From the NCBI RefSeq assembly GCF_022788695.1, contig NZ_CP085154.1:3038001-3102000 (forward strand): a stretch of 64,000 nt of DNA, in the 5' to 3' direction. Below the pieces are notes generated by a model. It saw nothing but the letters and a program-made list of their open reading frames with translations. It was not told the origin of the DNA and did no database searches. Source of the stretch: Pseudosulfitobacter sp. DSM 107133 (GTDB lineage: Bacteria > Pseudomonadota > Alphaproteobacteria > Rhodobacterales > Rhodobacteraceae). Within the stretch, counting starts at the first letter, position 1; every line of letters starts with the position of its first letter. A program made the position numbers and the translations under genes. This document shows, piece after piece, positions 1-10,747 of this stretch.

Positions 1-472
<472 letters not shown>

Positions 473-480
<8 letters not shown>

Positions 481-1864
481 CGCGCAACCGCAGTCCGGCA
501 CGACGCCCGTCACGGATCAGCCCGAAGGCATACCAGCGGCCCGAAGCCTCAAGCGTTTTCCGGAACGTTTCCGGATCGGTAATCGCCACATCGTTCAGCG
601 TTTCGATGATGTCGCCGGGGCGCAGTCCCGAACGGGCGGCGGGGCCTTCCAGTTGCGTGACAACAACGCCCTCGGCCTCGATCGGCAGGTTCATTTCGGC
701 AATCACCGCCGGATTGATGCGCGCCACGGTCAGGCCGGGAAAGCGCGACTGCGGTCCAAAGCTGTGCGGATCGCGGGGTGGCTCATCCGGTGCGGCCACC
801 AGTTCCACCGCGATATCCTCTGCCTTGCCGTCACGCAGCCGCGTGATCTGCGAGGTCTTTCCAAGGCCCGCAACAGTCATGCGATAGACCATTTCCGACG
901 GCGTGTTCACCGGCAACCCGTCGACGGCGGCGATCACGTCGCCGACCTCGAATCCTGCGGTCAGGAACGGGCTGCTGGGGTGCAGGCCCGACACCACGAT
1001 ACCGCTGACCGACGGCAGGTTCAGCGACTGCGCCATGTCGAAGTCGACCGGCTGGCCCGACATGCCCGCCCACGGACGGCCAAAGGAGGTGGCCCCCGCC
1101 CGCGCCTGTTCGACAAAGCTGTGCACCAGCCCCGCCGGAATCGCAAAGCCGATGCCGTTCGAGCCGCCCGATTTGCTGACGATGCGGGTGTTGATGCCGA
1201 TCACGCGGCCGCCCATGTCCACCAGCGCCCCGCCCGAGTTGCCGGGGTTGATCGGCGCGTCGGTCTGGATGAAATACCCATGCCCCGCGCCCCCGGCCCC
1301 GCCCGACCGCGCGAGGCCAGACACGATGCCGCTGGACACGGTTTGCCCGACGCCAAAGGGGTTGCCGATGGCCAGCACCAGTTCGCCCACTTCGACGGTG
1401 GCGCTGTCGCGCAGGGTGACAAAGGGCAGATCATGCGCGCCGACCAGTTGCAGCACCGCCAGATCGCTGTCTTCGTCCGCCAGCAGCACGTCGGCGGCAT
1501 ATTCTGTGCGGTCGCTCAGCACCACGCGGATTTCGGTGGCCATGCCGACGACGTGATAGTTGGTGACCATCAGCCCGTCGGCACTGAGGATCACACCCGA
1601 GCCAAGCGAGCTTTGCACACGCGGCTCGCGCTGGCCCATACCCTCGAAGAAGCGGTCAAAGAATGGGTCGTTCATGAACGGGGTCTGGCGTCCCTCGGTC
1701 ACCCATTTGGCATAGATGTTGACCACGGCGGGGGCCGCCTGTCGCACCACGGGGGCAAAGCTGAGCGAGATTTCGCCCTGGCTTTGCGGAACCTTGTCCA
1801 TGGTCTGCGCCTGAGCGCCCAGGGCTGTGAAAACCAACGTAGCGGCAAGGATGAAACGTCTCAT
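473..1864 (-). CDS. Deg/HtrA-type periplasmic serine protease with two PDZ domains
   Basis: A 463-residue trypsin-like protease of the DegP/DegS family, expected in the periplasm, where it degrades misfolded proteins. Residues 1-20 ([20 protein letters not shown]) form a signal peptide. The catalytic triad reads as His104 (TNYHVVG), Asp134 ([10 protein letters not shown]) and Ser210 ([10 protein letters not shown]). Two PDZ domains follow, roughly 260-350 and 385-460; the second has [13 protein letters not shown]. The ATG at 1864 was chosen because GGAGGT lies just upstream and a signal peptide follows immediately; an upstream in-frame extension has neither. It overlaps rarA by eight bases. 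Whether it is the DegP, DegQ or another Deg paralogue cannot be told from the sequence, so no symbol is given. Confidence 0.9.
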
Positions 1865-2034
1865 GGCACCTCCGGTTTGCTCTTGGGATATGCCCAGACG
1901 GGACGGCAATTGCAAGACGCGGGCGGTCTGGCGACGCCGCACGCGCATGACACGGCAATGTGCCGCCCCGCTCGGAACCAGCGCCCCGCCCCATCCGTTT
2001 GTCCAATGAAACTGTTCATGAAAGGACATACGAG

Positions 2035-2490
2035 ATGGCAAAACTGGCAAAAGGCACATGGATCGTTGTGACAGACAGCGAAAAAGCACTGTTCATGCGC
2101 AATCTGACCGACCTGCAAGATCCGAATTTCGAGGTCACGGACACCGAGCAGCAGGACAACCCGTCAGACAGCGCGCAATCGGCCAATCGCCCCGGACGTA
2201 TGCAGGATGGCGGGATGAACCAACGTTCGGCGCTGGATGACACCGACTGGCACGAACTGGCCAAGGACCGCTTTGCCAAGGACCTGTCCGACCTGCTGTA
2301 CAAGGCGGCGCACAAGGGGCTGTTCGACAAGCTGGTGATCGTGGCCAGCCCGCAGGTGCTGGGCGTTCTGCGCGATGACATGCATGTGGAAGTGACCAGC
2401 AAGATCGTCGCGGAAATCCCCAAGACATTGACCAACCATCCCGTGCACGAGATTGAACAGATCGTGAAGCACGCGCTGGAAGCGGCTTAG
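2035..2490 (+). CDS. Host attachment family protein
   Basis: A 151-residue soluble protein. The N-terminal MAKLAKGTWIVVTDSEKALF and the C-terminal half (KGLFDKLVIVASPQVLGVLR ... EIPKTLTNHPVHEIEQIV) match the pattern of the Host_attach family (PF10116). That family was first named from Agrobacterium plant attachment and is structurally related to bacterial eRF1-like (baeRF) domains; its biochemical role is unsettled. The ATG at 2035 has AAGGA about ten bases upstream. The gene is divergent from the Deg protease. Its TAG stop (2488-2490) is formed by the first bases of a palindromic repeat element that starts at this point, so the reading frame ends exactly where the repeat begins. Confidence 0.8.
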   Translation: MAKLAKGTWIVVTDSEKALFMRNLTDLQDPNFEVTDTEQQDNPSDSAQSANRPGRMQDGGMNQRSALDDTDWHELAKDRFAKDLSDLLYKAAHKGLFDKLVIVASPQVLGVLRDDMHVEVTSKIVAEIPKTLTNHPVHEIEQIVKHALEAA

Positions 2491-2751
2491 GGTCTGGACC
2501 CATTAATCTTACGTTGTCAGTTTGACAGATTTTTCCGCTGACAAGCAGCATCTGTGCAAGAATAGTGGTTCTATTTCAAACAGATGCGCCGCAGGCTGCG
2601 GGAAAATCCGTCAAACCCGCAGGGCGGCAATTTCACTTCATTTCAGTGTCTTGGGCCGCTTGCAAATAGAACCACTATTGGCAGCACGACCCAAACCACT
2701 GAAATTTCGCGAAATTGCCGCTGACGACATAAGGTTAATGGGTCCAGACCC
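2490..2751. repeat. 262-bp palindromic MITE-like element with TA on both sides
   Basis: The outermost 12 bases are GGGTCTGGACCC at 2490-2501 and its reverse complement at 2740-2751. The match extends to about 33 bp of terminal inverted repeat (2488-2520 against 2721-2753) with three mismatches. Inside are further inverted pairs: AATAGTGGTTCTATTT (2561-2576) against its complement (2665-2680), and a roughly 30-base pair near 2624-2657 and 2690-2721. TA dinucleotides lie just outside both ends (2488-2489 and 2752-2753), as expected of an IS630/Tc1-type target duplication. There is no coding capacity. I infer a non-autonomous mobile element or structured intergenic repeat; the family name is not known to me. 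Confidence 0.7.
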
Positions 2752-2884
2752 TAGGCGCGAAGGTCGTGCATCTTTGACGCGATGCGGCTGATTTTCGGAA
2801 ACCCGCAAGGACTGCAATATTGGTCCTAACCGGCCCTTCGGAAGTTTTCTACCGAGGGGCCGCAGTGTGGACTTTGTGGCAATT

Positions 2885-3051
2885 CACCAAAGCCCGGAAG
2901 CAAGGCTCGAAGAGCTGCCGGGCAGCGCCCGACCGCCCCATGGGCGGGCGCTTCCTCACCGTCTTGCGCCTCTTCATCCCCACGCCAAAGCATAGAAATT
3001 AAGTGGCATCCACCCATGTGGTGATGCCCACCCGCGGTCAGGCGCCGCCCT
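2885..3051 (+). repeat. ~170-bp intergenic repeat, copy A (inverted relative to 18651-18824)
   Basis: This stretch aligns along its length with the reverse complement of 18651-18824. Shared blocks include CACCAAAGCCCGG, GGGCAGCGCCCGACCGCCCC, ATGGGCGGGCGCTTCCT and GTGATGCCCACCCGCGGTC. The copy carries an internal inverted pair, GGGCAGCGCCCGACCGC at 2920-2936 and a 15/17 match to its complement at 3034-3050. It lies between the MITE-like element and the rplQ terminator. I see no gene in it. Confidence 0.7.
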
Positions 3052-3160
3052 GTGTGGTTAAGTCACTTTGGACTCGAAGCCGTCATTCTCTGCGCTTTGC
3101 GCGAACGTCCGGTTTCCGCTTTGTGTCAGTCAACAACCGAGCAACTGCCCACCAAACGCA

Positions 3161-3190
3161 AAACGCCGCCCCTGTTCAGGAGCGGCGTTT
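3161..3190 (-). terminator. Rho-independent terminator of the alpha (rpsM-rplQ) operon
   Basis: Stem AAACGCCGC (3161-3169) pairs with GCGGCGTTT (3182-3190). On the minus strand the second arm runs into a T-rich stretch. It sits about 30 bp past the rplQ stop. Confidence 0.85.
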
Positions 3191-3221
3191 CGATGTCCAG
3201 ACCCGCAGGTCCGACCAAAAA

Positions 3222-3638
3222 TCAATCTTCGGCTTCGACTTCGACCAGACGCGCTTTGTCTGCGGCGCCTTTGGCGTCGCGGTCGCGGTCCACGAATTCG
3301 ATGATCGCCATGGGCGCCATGTCACCGTAACGGAAACCGGCTTTCAACACGCGCACGTAACCACCTTGGCGGTCTTTGTAGCGCGGGCCCAGAACTGCGA
3401 ACAGTTTCTCGACGAAAGCGTCTTGTTTCAGCTTGCTTGCGGCCTGACGACGGGCGTGCAGGTCACCGCGTTTCGCCAGCGTGATCATTTTCTCGATGAT
3501 CGGCTTCAGCTCTTTCGCTTTGGGCAGGGTTGTCTTGATTTGCTCATGTTCGATGAGCGAGCCGGCCATGTTTGCCCACAGCGCCTTGCGGTGCTCGTGT
3601 GTGCGGTTCAGGCGGCGGTATCCACGTGCGTGACGCAT
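3222..3638 (-). CDS. rplQ: 50S ribosomal protein L17
   Basis: A 138-residue protein that opens [20 protein letters not shown], the classic L17 N-terminus that binds 23S rRNA near the exit tunnel. [20 protein letters not shown] follows near residues 37-56. The acidic tail (VEVEAED) is typical of alphaproteobacterial L17. It is the last gene of the rpsM-rpsK-rpoA-rplQ unit and is followed directly by a hairpin terminator. A gap of about 130 bp separates it from rpoA. Confidence 0.98.
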   Translation of the reverse strand: MRHARGYRRLNRTHEHRKALWANMAGSLIEHEQIKTTLPKAKELKPIIEKMITLAKRGDLHARRQAASKLKQDAFVEKLFAVLGPRYKDRQGGYVRVLKAGFRYGDMAPMAIIEFVDRDRDAKGAADKARLVEVEAED

Positions 3639-3770
3639 GTTCGTTCTCCTAGATGTGCCCTCTACGGGCGGTTTTGCTTTGTCTGGCCCGCGATGCGTGT
3701 CTTGGGCTCTCCTTGGGGCTTGTGGCCCAGTCGTGGTCCGGGGCGGGGTCTCCCCCGCCTCGGGGTCGTC

Positions 3771-4787
3771 TTAGAAGGAATCTTCGAATTTCTTCGCCAG
3801 ATCCTCGATGTTGTCTGGTGGCCAGTCCTCGACGTCCATGCCAAGGTGCAGACCCATGCCCGACAGCACTTCCTTGATTTCGTTCAAGGACTTGCGGCCA
3901 AAGTTCGGGGTGCGCAGCATTTCTGCTTCGGTTTTCTGGATCAGGTCGCCGATGTAGACGATGTTGTCGTTCTTCAGGCAGTTGGCCGAACGTACCGACA
4001 GTTCCAGCTCGTCCACTTTCTTCAGCAGAAGCGGGTTGAACTCGAGACCGTCGTCGTCGTCCTGACGCGAAGCCGATTCCGGCTCGTCGAAGTTGACGAA
4101 GATGCCCAGCTGGTCTTGCAGGATACGCGCGGCAAAGGCCACGGCGTCGTCCGGCGTCAGCGAGCCGTCTGTTTCGATCTTCATGGTCAGCTTGTCATAG
4201 TCCAGAACCTGACCTTCGCGCGTCGGCTGCACGTCATAGCTGACGCGTTTGACAGGCGAATAGATCGCGTCGATCGGGATCAGACCGATGGGCGCGTCTT
4301 CGGGTTTGTTCTTGTCGGCTGCGACATAGCCCTTGCCCGTGTTTACGGTCAGTTCCATGTACAGATCGGCACCGTCATCCAGGTGGCAGATCACATGTTC
4401 GCGGTTCAGAATCGCAATGCCCGCGCTTTCCGAGATGTCGCCGGCAGTGACAACGCCCGGACCTTTTGCCGAAATCGACAGGCGCTTGGGCCCTTCGACT
4501 TCCATGCTCAGGCTCACGCCCTTGAGGTTCAGGATGATGTCGGTCACGTCTTCGCGCACACCGGCCACCGAGGAAAACTCGTGCAGCACGTTGTCGATTT
4601 GCACCGATGTGATGGCCGCACCTTGCAGCGAGCTCATCAGCACGCGGCGCAGGGCGTTGCCCATTGTCAGACCAAAGCCGCGTTCCAGCGGTTCGGCGAC
4701 AACTGTGGCCTGACGCGCCGGGTCGTTGCCCGGTTTCACGTCAAGCTGCTGAGGCTTGATCAGTTCAGCCCAATTCTTGTGGATCAT
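3771..4787 (-). CDS. rpoA: DNA-directed RNA polymerase subunit alpha
   Basis: A 338-residue alpha subunit that dimerises to nucleate RNA polymerase assembly. The N-terminal domain (1-235) contains [20 protein letters not shown], the beta/beta' interaction and dimerisation region. The C-terminal domain (about 255-338) contains [16 protein letters not shown] and [19 protein letters not shown], which contacts UP elements and activators. The ATG at 4787 is chosen over one four codons upstream because GGAGG precedes it by a proper distance and [10 protein letters not shown] is the conserved start. It lies between rpsK and rplQ, the usual alpha-operon order. Confidence 0.98.
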   Translation of the reverse strand: MIHKNWAELIKPQQLDVKPGNDPARQATVVAEPLERGFGLTMGNALRRVLMSSLQGAAITSVQIDNVLHEFSSVAGVREDVTDIILNLKGVSLSMEVEGPKRLSISAKGPGVVTAGDISESAGIAILNREHVICHLDDGADLYMELTVNTGKGYVAADKNKPEDAPIGLIPIDAIYSPVKRVSYDVQPTREGQVLDYDKLTMKIETDGSLTPDDAVAFAARILQDQLGIFVNFDEPESASRQDDDDGLEFNPLLLKKVDELELSVRSANCLKNDNIVYIGDLIQKTEAEMLRTPNFGRKSLNEIKEVLSGMGLHLGMDVEDWPPDNIEDLAKKFEDSF

Positions 4788-4900
4788 GCGTCCCTCCATT
4801 CTTGTCTGTTCCCCATGTCCTTAAGGAGCAGACTCCCGAGGTTTCAAAAAAGCGGATCGGGGCCGCGTGCAGACACGCAGCCCCGAAGGTAAAAATCAGC

Positions 4901-5290
4901 TTAGACGCGGCGGCGTTTCGGCGGACGGCAGCCGTTGTGGGCCATCGGTGTCACGTCACGGATCGACGTGATGTTGAAACCGACAGCCGCCAGGGCGCGC
5001 AATGCGCTCTCACGACCCGAGCCGGGGCCTTGCACTTCGACTTCCAGCGTTTTCACGCCGTGGTCTTGTGCTTTTTTGCCTGCATCTTCGGCGGCCATCT
5101 GGGCAGCGTAAGGTGTCGATTTACGCGACCCTTTAAAGCCCATGGTGCCTGCGGACGACCATGCAATCGCGTTGCCTTGAACGTCCGAGATCAGGATCTT
5201 GGTGTTGTTGAAGGAAGAGTTCACATGCGCCACACCAGCGGCGATGTTCTTGCGCTCTTTTTTCTTTGTACGTGTCTTATCGCGTGCCAT
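4901..5290 (-). CDS. rpsK: 30S ribosomal protein S11
   Basis: A 129-residue S11 of the small-subunit platform. It opens with a basic N-terminus ([19 protein letters not shown]), followed by [20 protein letters not shown] and the conserved C-terminus [23 protein letters not shown] (last residues near 110-129). Length is normal for the family. It is 15 bp downstream of rpsM in the alpha operon. Confidence 0.98.
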   Translation of the reverse strand: MARDKTRTKKKERKNIAAGVAHVNSSFNNTKILISDVQGNAIAWSSAGTMGFKGSRKSTPYAAQMAAEDAGKKAQDHGVKTLEVEVQGPGSGRESALRALAAVGFNITSIRDVTPMAHNGCRPPKRRRV

Positions 5291-5305
5291 TGATCAGAGC
5301 CTCCC

Positions 5306-5674
5306 TTATTTCTTCTTACCGGCAATGGCCTTTGCGGGGCCTTTGCGAGTACGTGCGTTGGTGTGAGTACGCTGACCACGAACGGGCAGGTTGCGACGGT
5401 GACGCAGGCCACGGTAGCAGCCCAGGTCCATCAGGCGCTTGATGTTCATCTGCGTGTCACGACGCAGGTCACCTTCGACGGTGTAGTTTTCGTCGATGTG
5501 CTCGCGGATTTTCAGAACTTCGGCGTCGGACAGTTCGTTCACACGACGCGATGCGTCGATGCCAACTGCTTCGCAGATGGCTTTGGCCGAAGTGTTACCG
5601 ATACCGGTGATATAGGTGAGGGCGATTGGGACCCGCTTTGCAGTGGGGATGTTAACGCCGGCGATACGTGCCAC
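5306..5674 (-). CDS. rpsM: 30S ribosomal protein S13 (GTG start)
   Basis: A 122-residue S13, a head protein that contacts the P-site tRNA and forms the intersubunit bridge. The start reads [19 protein letters not shown], so the codon is GTG at 5674. AAGGA lies about nine bases upstream, and the nearby ATG is in another frame. The helix-two-turns-helix region [19 protein letters not shown] and the C-terminal [20 protein letters not shown] are intact. It is the first gene of the alpha operon; upstream lies a 350-bp gap with a promoter-like sequence. Confidence 0.98.
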   Translation of the reverse strand: MARIAGVNIPTAKRVPIALTYITGIGNTSAKAICEAVGIDASRRVNELSDAEVLKIREHIDENYTVEGDLRRDTQMNIKRLMDLGCYRGLRHRRNLPVRGQRTHTNARTRKGPAKAIAGKKK

Positions 5675-5833
5675 GTGTCATTTTCCTTTTCGTTGCGAGC
5701 CCGTAGTTCCGGGCCCTTTTTTCACAACATAAGCCCGAAGCATTTCTGCTACGGGCCGCCGCTGATCAGGTGATCTGTTCCTGTCGGGCGCGACCCGGTC
5801 GGAACACTGCGATTCTCTTTCGAGATAGGGCTA

Positions 5834-5860
5834 ATTATGTGGCCTTTGGGGTGGGGTCAA
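5834..5860 (-). promoter_or_regulatory. Probable promoter of the rpsM-rpsK-rpoA-rplQ operon
   Basis: On the minus strand TTGACC (5855-5860) is followed after 15 bp by CATAAT (5834-5839), about 160 bp before rpsM. The spacing is short for sigma70; a second reading with TAATTA gives 17 bp. The rest of the 5675-6026 gap has a 12-bp palindrome CACGATATCGTG (5973-5984) and a pairing of ATCGTGGC with GCCACGAT around it, which may terminate the upstream DUF2938 gene. There is no gene in the gap. Confidence 0.5.
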
Positions 5861-6026
5861 CCCCCCTGTGGATAAGGAAGCCGTGACCTTACCACAAAGG
5901 GCTGTGCGCGCCCGCAAATGGACATCGTGGCGTGCATGAAATGCCGCGTTATGTCTGCGTGCACAGCTTTGCCACGATATCGTGCCGGTTGCAAATTCCC
6001 TGCCCCCGGCAGCGGCGGCGGGGCGC

Positions 6027-6509
6027 TCAGGACACCGCATTCCAGCAAAAGGCCGCCACCCAAAGCCCCGCGCCAAAGCTCAGATGCGCCAGCAGGCTTT
6101 TCAGGCGCGCAAGGCCGGGCTGCGGCGTGCGCCGTGCGGCCAGCCCTGCCCCCATGCCCGGTTGCAGGATCAGGAACGGCGCCAGCACACTAAGCGCCCC
6201 GAACGTCAGGGCCACGTCAAACCGCAGCGGGTTCTGGTTCCCGACCAGCCACAACAGAATACAGGCGAACACCACGCCCGTCAGGTAGTGCAGGCCCCAG
6301 CCAGCCCAACGCTCGCCCGCAATGGACGGGCTGGCGGTGATCGGGTGATGGCGCAAACGCCCATGCAGCAGATAAATGCCCCAGCGCCCGACCAGCGCAT
6401 AGTTCAGCGGCTGGAGGCCCAGCGTGTGTTTCAGAACAAGGGCAACAAGATCCATGAACAGCGTGGCGCCGGTTCCGATGATCAGGGCGTCGCGGAAAAG
6501 CTCAGCCAT
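6027..6509 (-). CDS. DUF2938 family membrane protein
   Basis: A 160-residue integral membrane protein with about four hydrophobic helices. The pattern of the DUF2938 family is clear: MAELFRDALIIGTGATLFMD at the start, LNYALVGRWGIYLLHG in the middle, GERWAGWGLHYLTGVVFA near 70-87, and LILQPGMGAGLAARRTPQPG near 118-137. Its function is unknown. It sits between the alpha operon and adk, where many relatives have adk directly adjacent, so it belongs to an insertion in the ribosomal cluster together with the IS element. Confidence 0.8.
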   Translation of the reverse strand: MAELFRDALIIGTGATLFMDLVALVLKHTLGLQPLNYALVGRWGIYLLHGRLRHHPITASPSIAGERWAGWGLHYLTGVVFACILLWLVGNQNPLRFDVALTFGALSVLAPFLILQPGMGAGLAARRTPQPGLARLKSLLAHLSFGAGLWVAAFCWNAVS

Positions 6510-6844
6510 TGTTTTGCGCCTTTAGAACTGGTGATGTGTGGGGGTTGGTCATTGATCTCGTGCTCCGTTGACGTTTCGACAGGGCGCAAGCTGTACAAAG
6601 TCAAGTCGGCTTGAGGTCAAGGGGGAATTTAGGATCTGATCTTTGTGTAAGGAAAAAGAAGCGCAATACAGGTAAAAAGCGCCCGCCCGCCACGCCAATG
6701 GCGTACGGTTCGTGCTTGGCGCACCCTGGGTCCGCAGTTGGAAGCGTTTGCCTGCGCTACAGGCGCGTCAAAGCAGGAAAGGCAGCCAAACCGAACAGCG
6801 TTACCGCGATGATCCGTTTGATACCTGCTGTCCCTGCTCCAAGC
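6510..6844. other. Gap between DUF2938 and the palindrome, with a decayed repeat fragment
   Basis: No gene is seen. Around 6645-6692 a stretch (GCGCAATACAGG ... AAGCGCCCGCCCG) resembles the GCGCGATACAGC ... AAGCGCCCGCCCA part of repeat copy B at 18731-18760, so this may be a degraded third copy. The rest shows no recognisable structure. Confidence 0.35.
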
Positions 6845-6862
6845 TTAGGGTCTGGACCCTAG
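6845..6862. repeat. Solo 18-bp palindromic repeat at the 3' side of adk
   Basis: TTAGGGTCTGGACCCTAG, identical base for base to 35002-35019. Its core GGGTCTGGACCC equals the ends of the MITE-like element at 2490-2751. Its CTAG (6859-6862) is the target in which the IS5-family element landed. Removing the IS places this palindrome directly on the stop codon of adk. Confidence 0.75.
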
Positions 6863-7245
6863 GTCACCGACTCATAAGTTCGCAACCAGATCCTGATTGA
6901 CGCGAGTTGTATGGATGCGAGGAAATTATCATCGCGTTTGTCATATCTTGTTGCTACCGCGCGGAAGTTTTTGAGTTTGTTGAAGAAACGCTCCACTGCG
7001 TTGCGTGCTTTGTAACGCTCGCGATCATGCGCGATGACAGGATTGCGTTGCGGCATCGAAGGGATCACGGCTTGCGCCTTCTGTTTGGCGATCAAATCAC
7101 GGATCGCGTTGCTGTCATAGGCGCGATCCGCCAGCACGCTGCAGCCTTCTTTCAGTCGATCCAACATCTGCTCTGCCGCGTGTCCATCATAGGCCTGCCC
7201 AGCCGTCAGCATGAGCCGGATCGGGCGGCCAAGCGCGTCCACCAA
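6859..7245 (-). CDS. IS5-family transposase, downstream frame (orfB)
   Basis: A 128-residue C-terminal part of an IS5-family DDE transposase. It contains ADRAYDSNAIRDLIAKQ (the second Asp region), AVIPSMPQRNP and the signature R-Y-x7-ERFF-x-KLKNFRAVATRYDK with the catalytic Glu. The open frame extends upstream through GRSRGGLTTKIHALVD to about 7308, so it is most likely read by a -1 frameshift from orfA and not from the TTG at 7245. Its stop TAG is supplied by the CTAG target duplication and not by the element itself. Confidence 0.85.
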   Translation of the reverse strand: MVDALGRPIRLMLTAGQAYDGHAAEQMLDRLKEGCSVLADRAYDSNAIRDLIAKQKAQAVIPSMPQRNPVIAHDRERYKARNAVERFFNKLKNFRAVATRYDKRDDNFLASIQLASIRIWLRTYESVT

Positions 7246-7701
7246 AGCGTGGATTTTCGTTGTCAGCCCGCCCCTTGAGCGACCCAGGCAATCGGATCGC
7301 CCCCTTTTTTAGGGCCATTTGCGCCCTGTTGGTGTACCCGGATGGAGGAGCTGTCAATCATTTGCACCTCACCCTCATATGCCTCTGATATTGCTTCAAG
7401 AATACGCGCCCAGTGACCCGCACGCCGCCAGCGGTTGAAGCGGTTCACACAGGTCGTATGCGGCCCGTATCGGGCAGGAATGTCTGCCCAGGGCGCACCA
7501 GTCCGCAAGCGCCAGAAGATGCCGTTCAAAACCCGCCGGTCATCCACACGCGGCTTGCCGCGCACCTTCGTCGGCAGCAACGGCTGGATCACCGACCATT
7601 CAAAATCTGTCAAATCAAAACGTGCCATTCTCACCTCCACATTTGCCGGAAAGTGAATCACGTTTTCTAAAGTCTGTGAATCCCTTTTATGGGTATGTGA
7701 C
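6863..7701 (-). mobile_element. IS5-family insertion sequence, 839 bp, with CTAG target duplication
   Basis: The element starts GTCACCGACTCATAA and ends with a 12/15 match to its reverse complement. CTAG occurs immediately outside both ends (6859-6862 and 7702-7705), a four-base target duplication of the YTAR kind used by IS5-family elements. Two overlapping frames in a -1 relation encode a DDE transposase, as in the IS427 group. The insertion lies exactly at the end of adk and separates it from the DUF2938 gene; it breaks no gene. Confidence 0.9.
7263..7628 (-). CDS. IS5-family transposase, upstream frame (orfA)
   Basis: A 121-residue N-terminal part of the transposase: MARFDLTDFEWSVIQPLLP, the DUF4096-type region RVLNGIFWRLRTGAPWADIP, then VQMIDSSSIRVHQQ with the first catalytic Asp. 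The ATG at 7628 has GGAGGTGAGA in front. The frame ends shortly after an A6G5 run (minus strand, 7300-7310), a plausible slippery site for shifting into the -1 frame of orfB. Both frames look undamaged, so the element may still be active. Confidence 0.85.
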   Translation of the reverse strand: MARFDLTDFEWSVIQPLLPTKVRGKPRVDDRRVLNGIFWRLRTGAPWADIPARYGPHTTCVNRFNRWRRAGHWARILEAISEAYEGEVQMIDSSSIRVHQQGANGPKKGGDPIAWVAQGAG

Positions 7702-8339
7702 CTAGGAAAGCGCCTTGTCGATGGCCGCTTTCACCTCGTCAATCTCACCCAGACCATTGATCTTGGTCAGCATGCCCTTGGCGTAATAATAGCCAATCAG
7801 CGGCGAGGTTTTCTTGTAATATTCCATCAGACGGGTTCTGAGGCTGTCCTCGTTGTCATCTGCGCGGCGGCGGAAATCAGAGGCGCCGCAATTGCTGCAC
7901 TTGCCGTCGGCAGGCTGCGGTTTGGTGTTGTCGTTGTAAACCTCACCACAATCGCCACAAGTCGAGCGTGCCGTGATCCGCGCGACCAAAGCCTCGTCGT
8001 CCACTTCCATCTCGATCACGGCGTCCAGCATTTCGCCTTCGACCGCCAGCAGGTTGGTCAGCGCATCGGCCTGCGCCAGCGTGCGCGGGAAGCCGTCAAA
8101 GATGAACCCGTTCGCCTTGACCGTGTTCAGCTGCTCACGGATCAGACCGATCACGATATCATCCGTCACCAGCGCACCACGGGCCATCACGTCGGCCACG
8201 ATGTCGCCCATCTTGGTGCCGCTTTCCTTGGCGGCGCGCAGCATGTCACCGGTGCTAAGCTGCACCATGCCATGCTCTTCAACCAGAAAGCGCGCTTGCG
8301 TTCCTTTGCCCGCCCCTGGCGGTCCAAGCAGAATAATAT

Positions 8340-8343
<4 letters not shown>
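7702..8343 (-). CDS. adk: Adenylate kinase
   Basis: A 213-residue adenylate kinase (ATP + AMP to 2 ADP), cytoplasmic. The P-loop GPPGAGKGT is at 7-15, the AMP-binding stretch [10 protein letters not shown] near 29-38, and FDGFPRT near 82-88. The long LID domain carries four cysteines (129, 132, 149 and 152: CGDCGE ... CSNCGA), the metal-binding form. The start overlaps the secY stop by four bases (ATGA). The TAG stop lies inside the CTAG target duplication of the adjacent IS; the pre-insertion sequence also gives TAG, so the protein end is unchanged. Confidence 0.97.
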
Positions 8344-9710
<1,367 letters not shown>

Positions 9711-9827
9711 ATATCGGCTCTTTCTGTTGCGAAAACGCCGCCCAGGCCGTTTTCCGGCGGGCGGCGTTAAGGAAAACTCAAGGCTATGTAAGCCAGCCAG
9801 AGCCGGCCCACAAGGTTCGAGTAGGGT

Positions 9828-10301
9828 TTACTCGGCCGCTGCCGTGGTTGTGACTGTCAGCGAACCGCCAGCTTTCTCCACTGCTTCAACCGCAGACTTG
9901 GACGCGCCGGTCACTTGCAGGTCCAGCTTCGAGGTCACTTCGCCCTTGGCCAGCACGCGGATGCCGTCCAGTTTGCGACGCACCAGACCCGACGCAATCA
10001 GAACGTCTTCGGTGATCGCGGCAGCGCCGTCGATTTTCTTGGCGTCGATGAATTTCTGGATCAGGCCCAGGTTCACAACCGCATAGGATTTGCGGTTCGG
10101 CTTGGTAAAGCCACGCTTGGGCAGACGTTGGTACAGGGGCATCTGGCCGCCTTCGTAGCCGTTGATCGCCACACCCGAACGGGATTTCTGACCTTTGATA
10201 CCACGGCCACCCATCTTACCGGTACCCGAGCCCGGGCCACGGCCAACGCGCTTGCGTTTCTTGGTGGCACCTTCGTTATCGCGCAGTTCATTCAGTTTCA
10301 T
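9828..10301 (-). CDS. rplO: 50S ribosomal protein L15
   Basis: A 157-residue L15 with the characteristic glycine- and lysine-rich N-terminus ([20 protein letters not shown], then [20 protein letters not shown] near 21-40) and the C-terminal signature [28 protein letters not shown] precedes the ATG. It is followed by secY after 117 bp and preceded by an 840-bp gap before rpmD, so it probably starts its own transcription unit with secY and adk. Confidence 0.97.
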   Translation of the reverse strand: MKLNELRDNEGATKKRKRVGRGPGSGTGKMGGRGIKGQKSRSGVAINGYEGGQMPLYQRLPKRGFTKPNRKSYAVVNLGLIQKFIDAKKIDGAAAITEDVLIASGLVRRKLDGIRVLAKGEVTSKLDLQVTGASKSAVEAVEKAGGSLTVTTTAAAE

Positions 10302-10747
10302 GTCGCTTCTCCTTTTGCCGGATGTGACCCCCAGCGACGGGAGCGGTCAAACGCGGCGTTTCATGATTCTTGTGAGCCGGATCGGTGGCCACTGGGGGCG
10401 TATAAGGGATGGGGCGCGATGGGGCAAGAGGGAGATGGCGGGCGCAAGGCCGCGACATACAGACACGCCAGATCGCTGCGCCGACACGGTGTCGGGGCAG
10501 TTCAGGGCGGTCTGTATCTGGGAATTCATTGGGGCCGGTAAAAAGGGCGGCGCCGCCAGATCGGATATGCGAGACAGGCTTGGGGGCCTGCACCCTGAAC
10601 CGTTCAGTGTGGCCCTTGTCAGGGGCCTCTATCCTGTGGAAACCGCCGGGGTGTTCGCCCCTGCGGCCGGTGTTGCAACGCACCAAGGTTTACGCGGTGC
10701 AGGTTAATGTGCGGTGAGGGGTGCGCGCGGTGGCGCACCCGACACGC
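10302..10747. other. 446-bp gap upstream of rplO
   Basis: No convincing gene on either strand. A TTGACC at 10345-10350 (minus strand) with TCACAT 17 bp downstream is a weak promoter candidate for rplO, but it would leave a very short leader. Confidence 0.4.

Noticed and set aside
6859..7661. Broken transposase (pseudogene)
   Set aside because: The break is a -1 shift at an A6G5 run, and both parts keep all key residues; this is the usual two-frame layout of the group.
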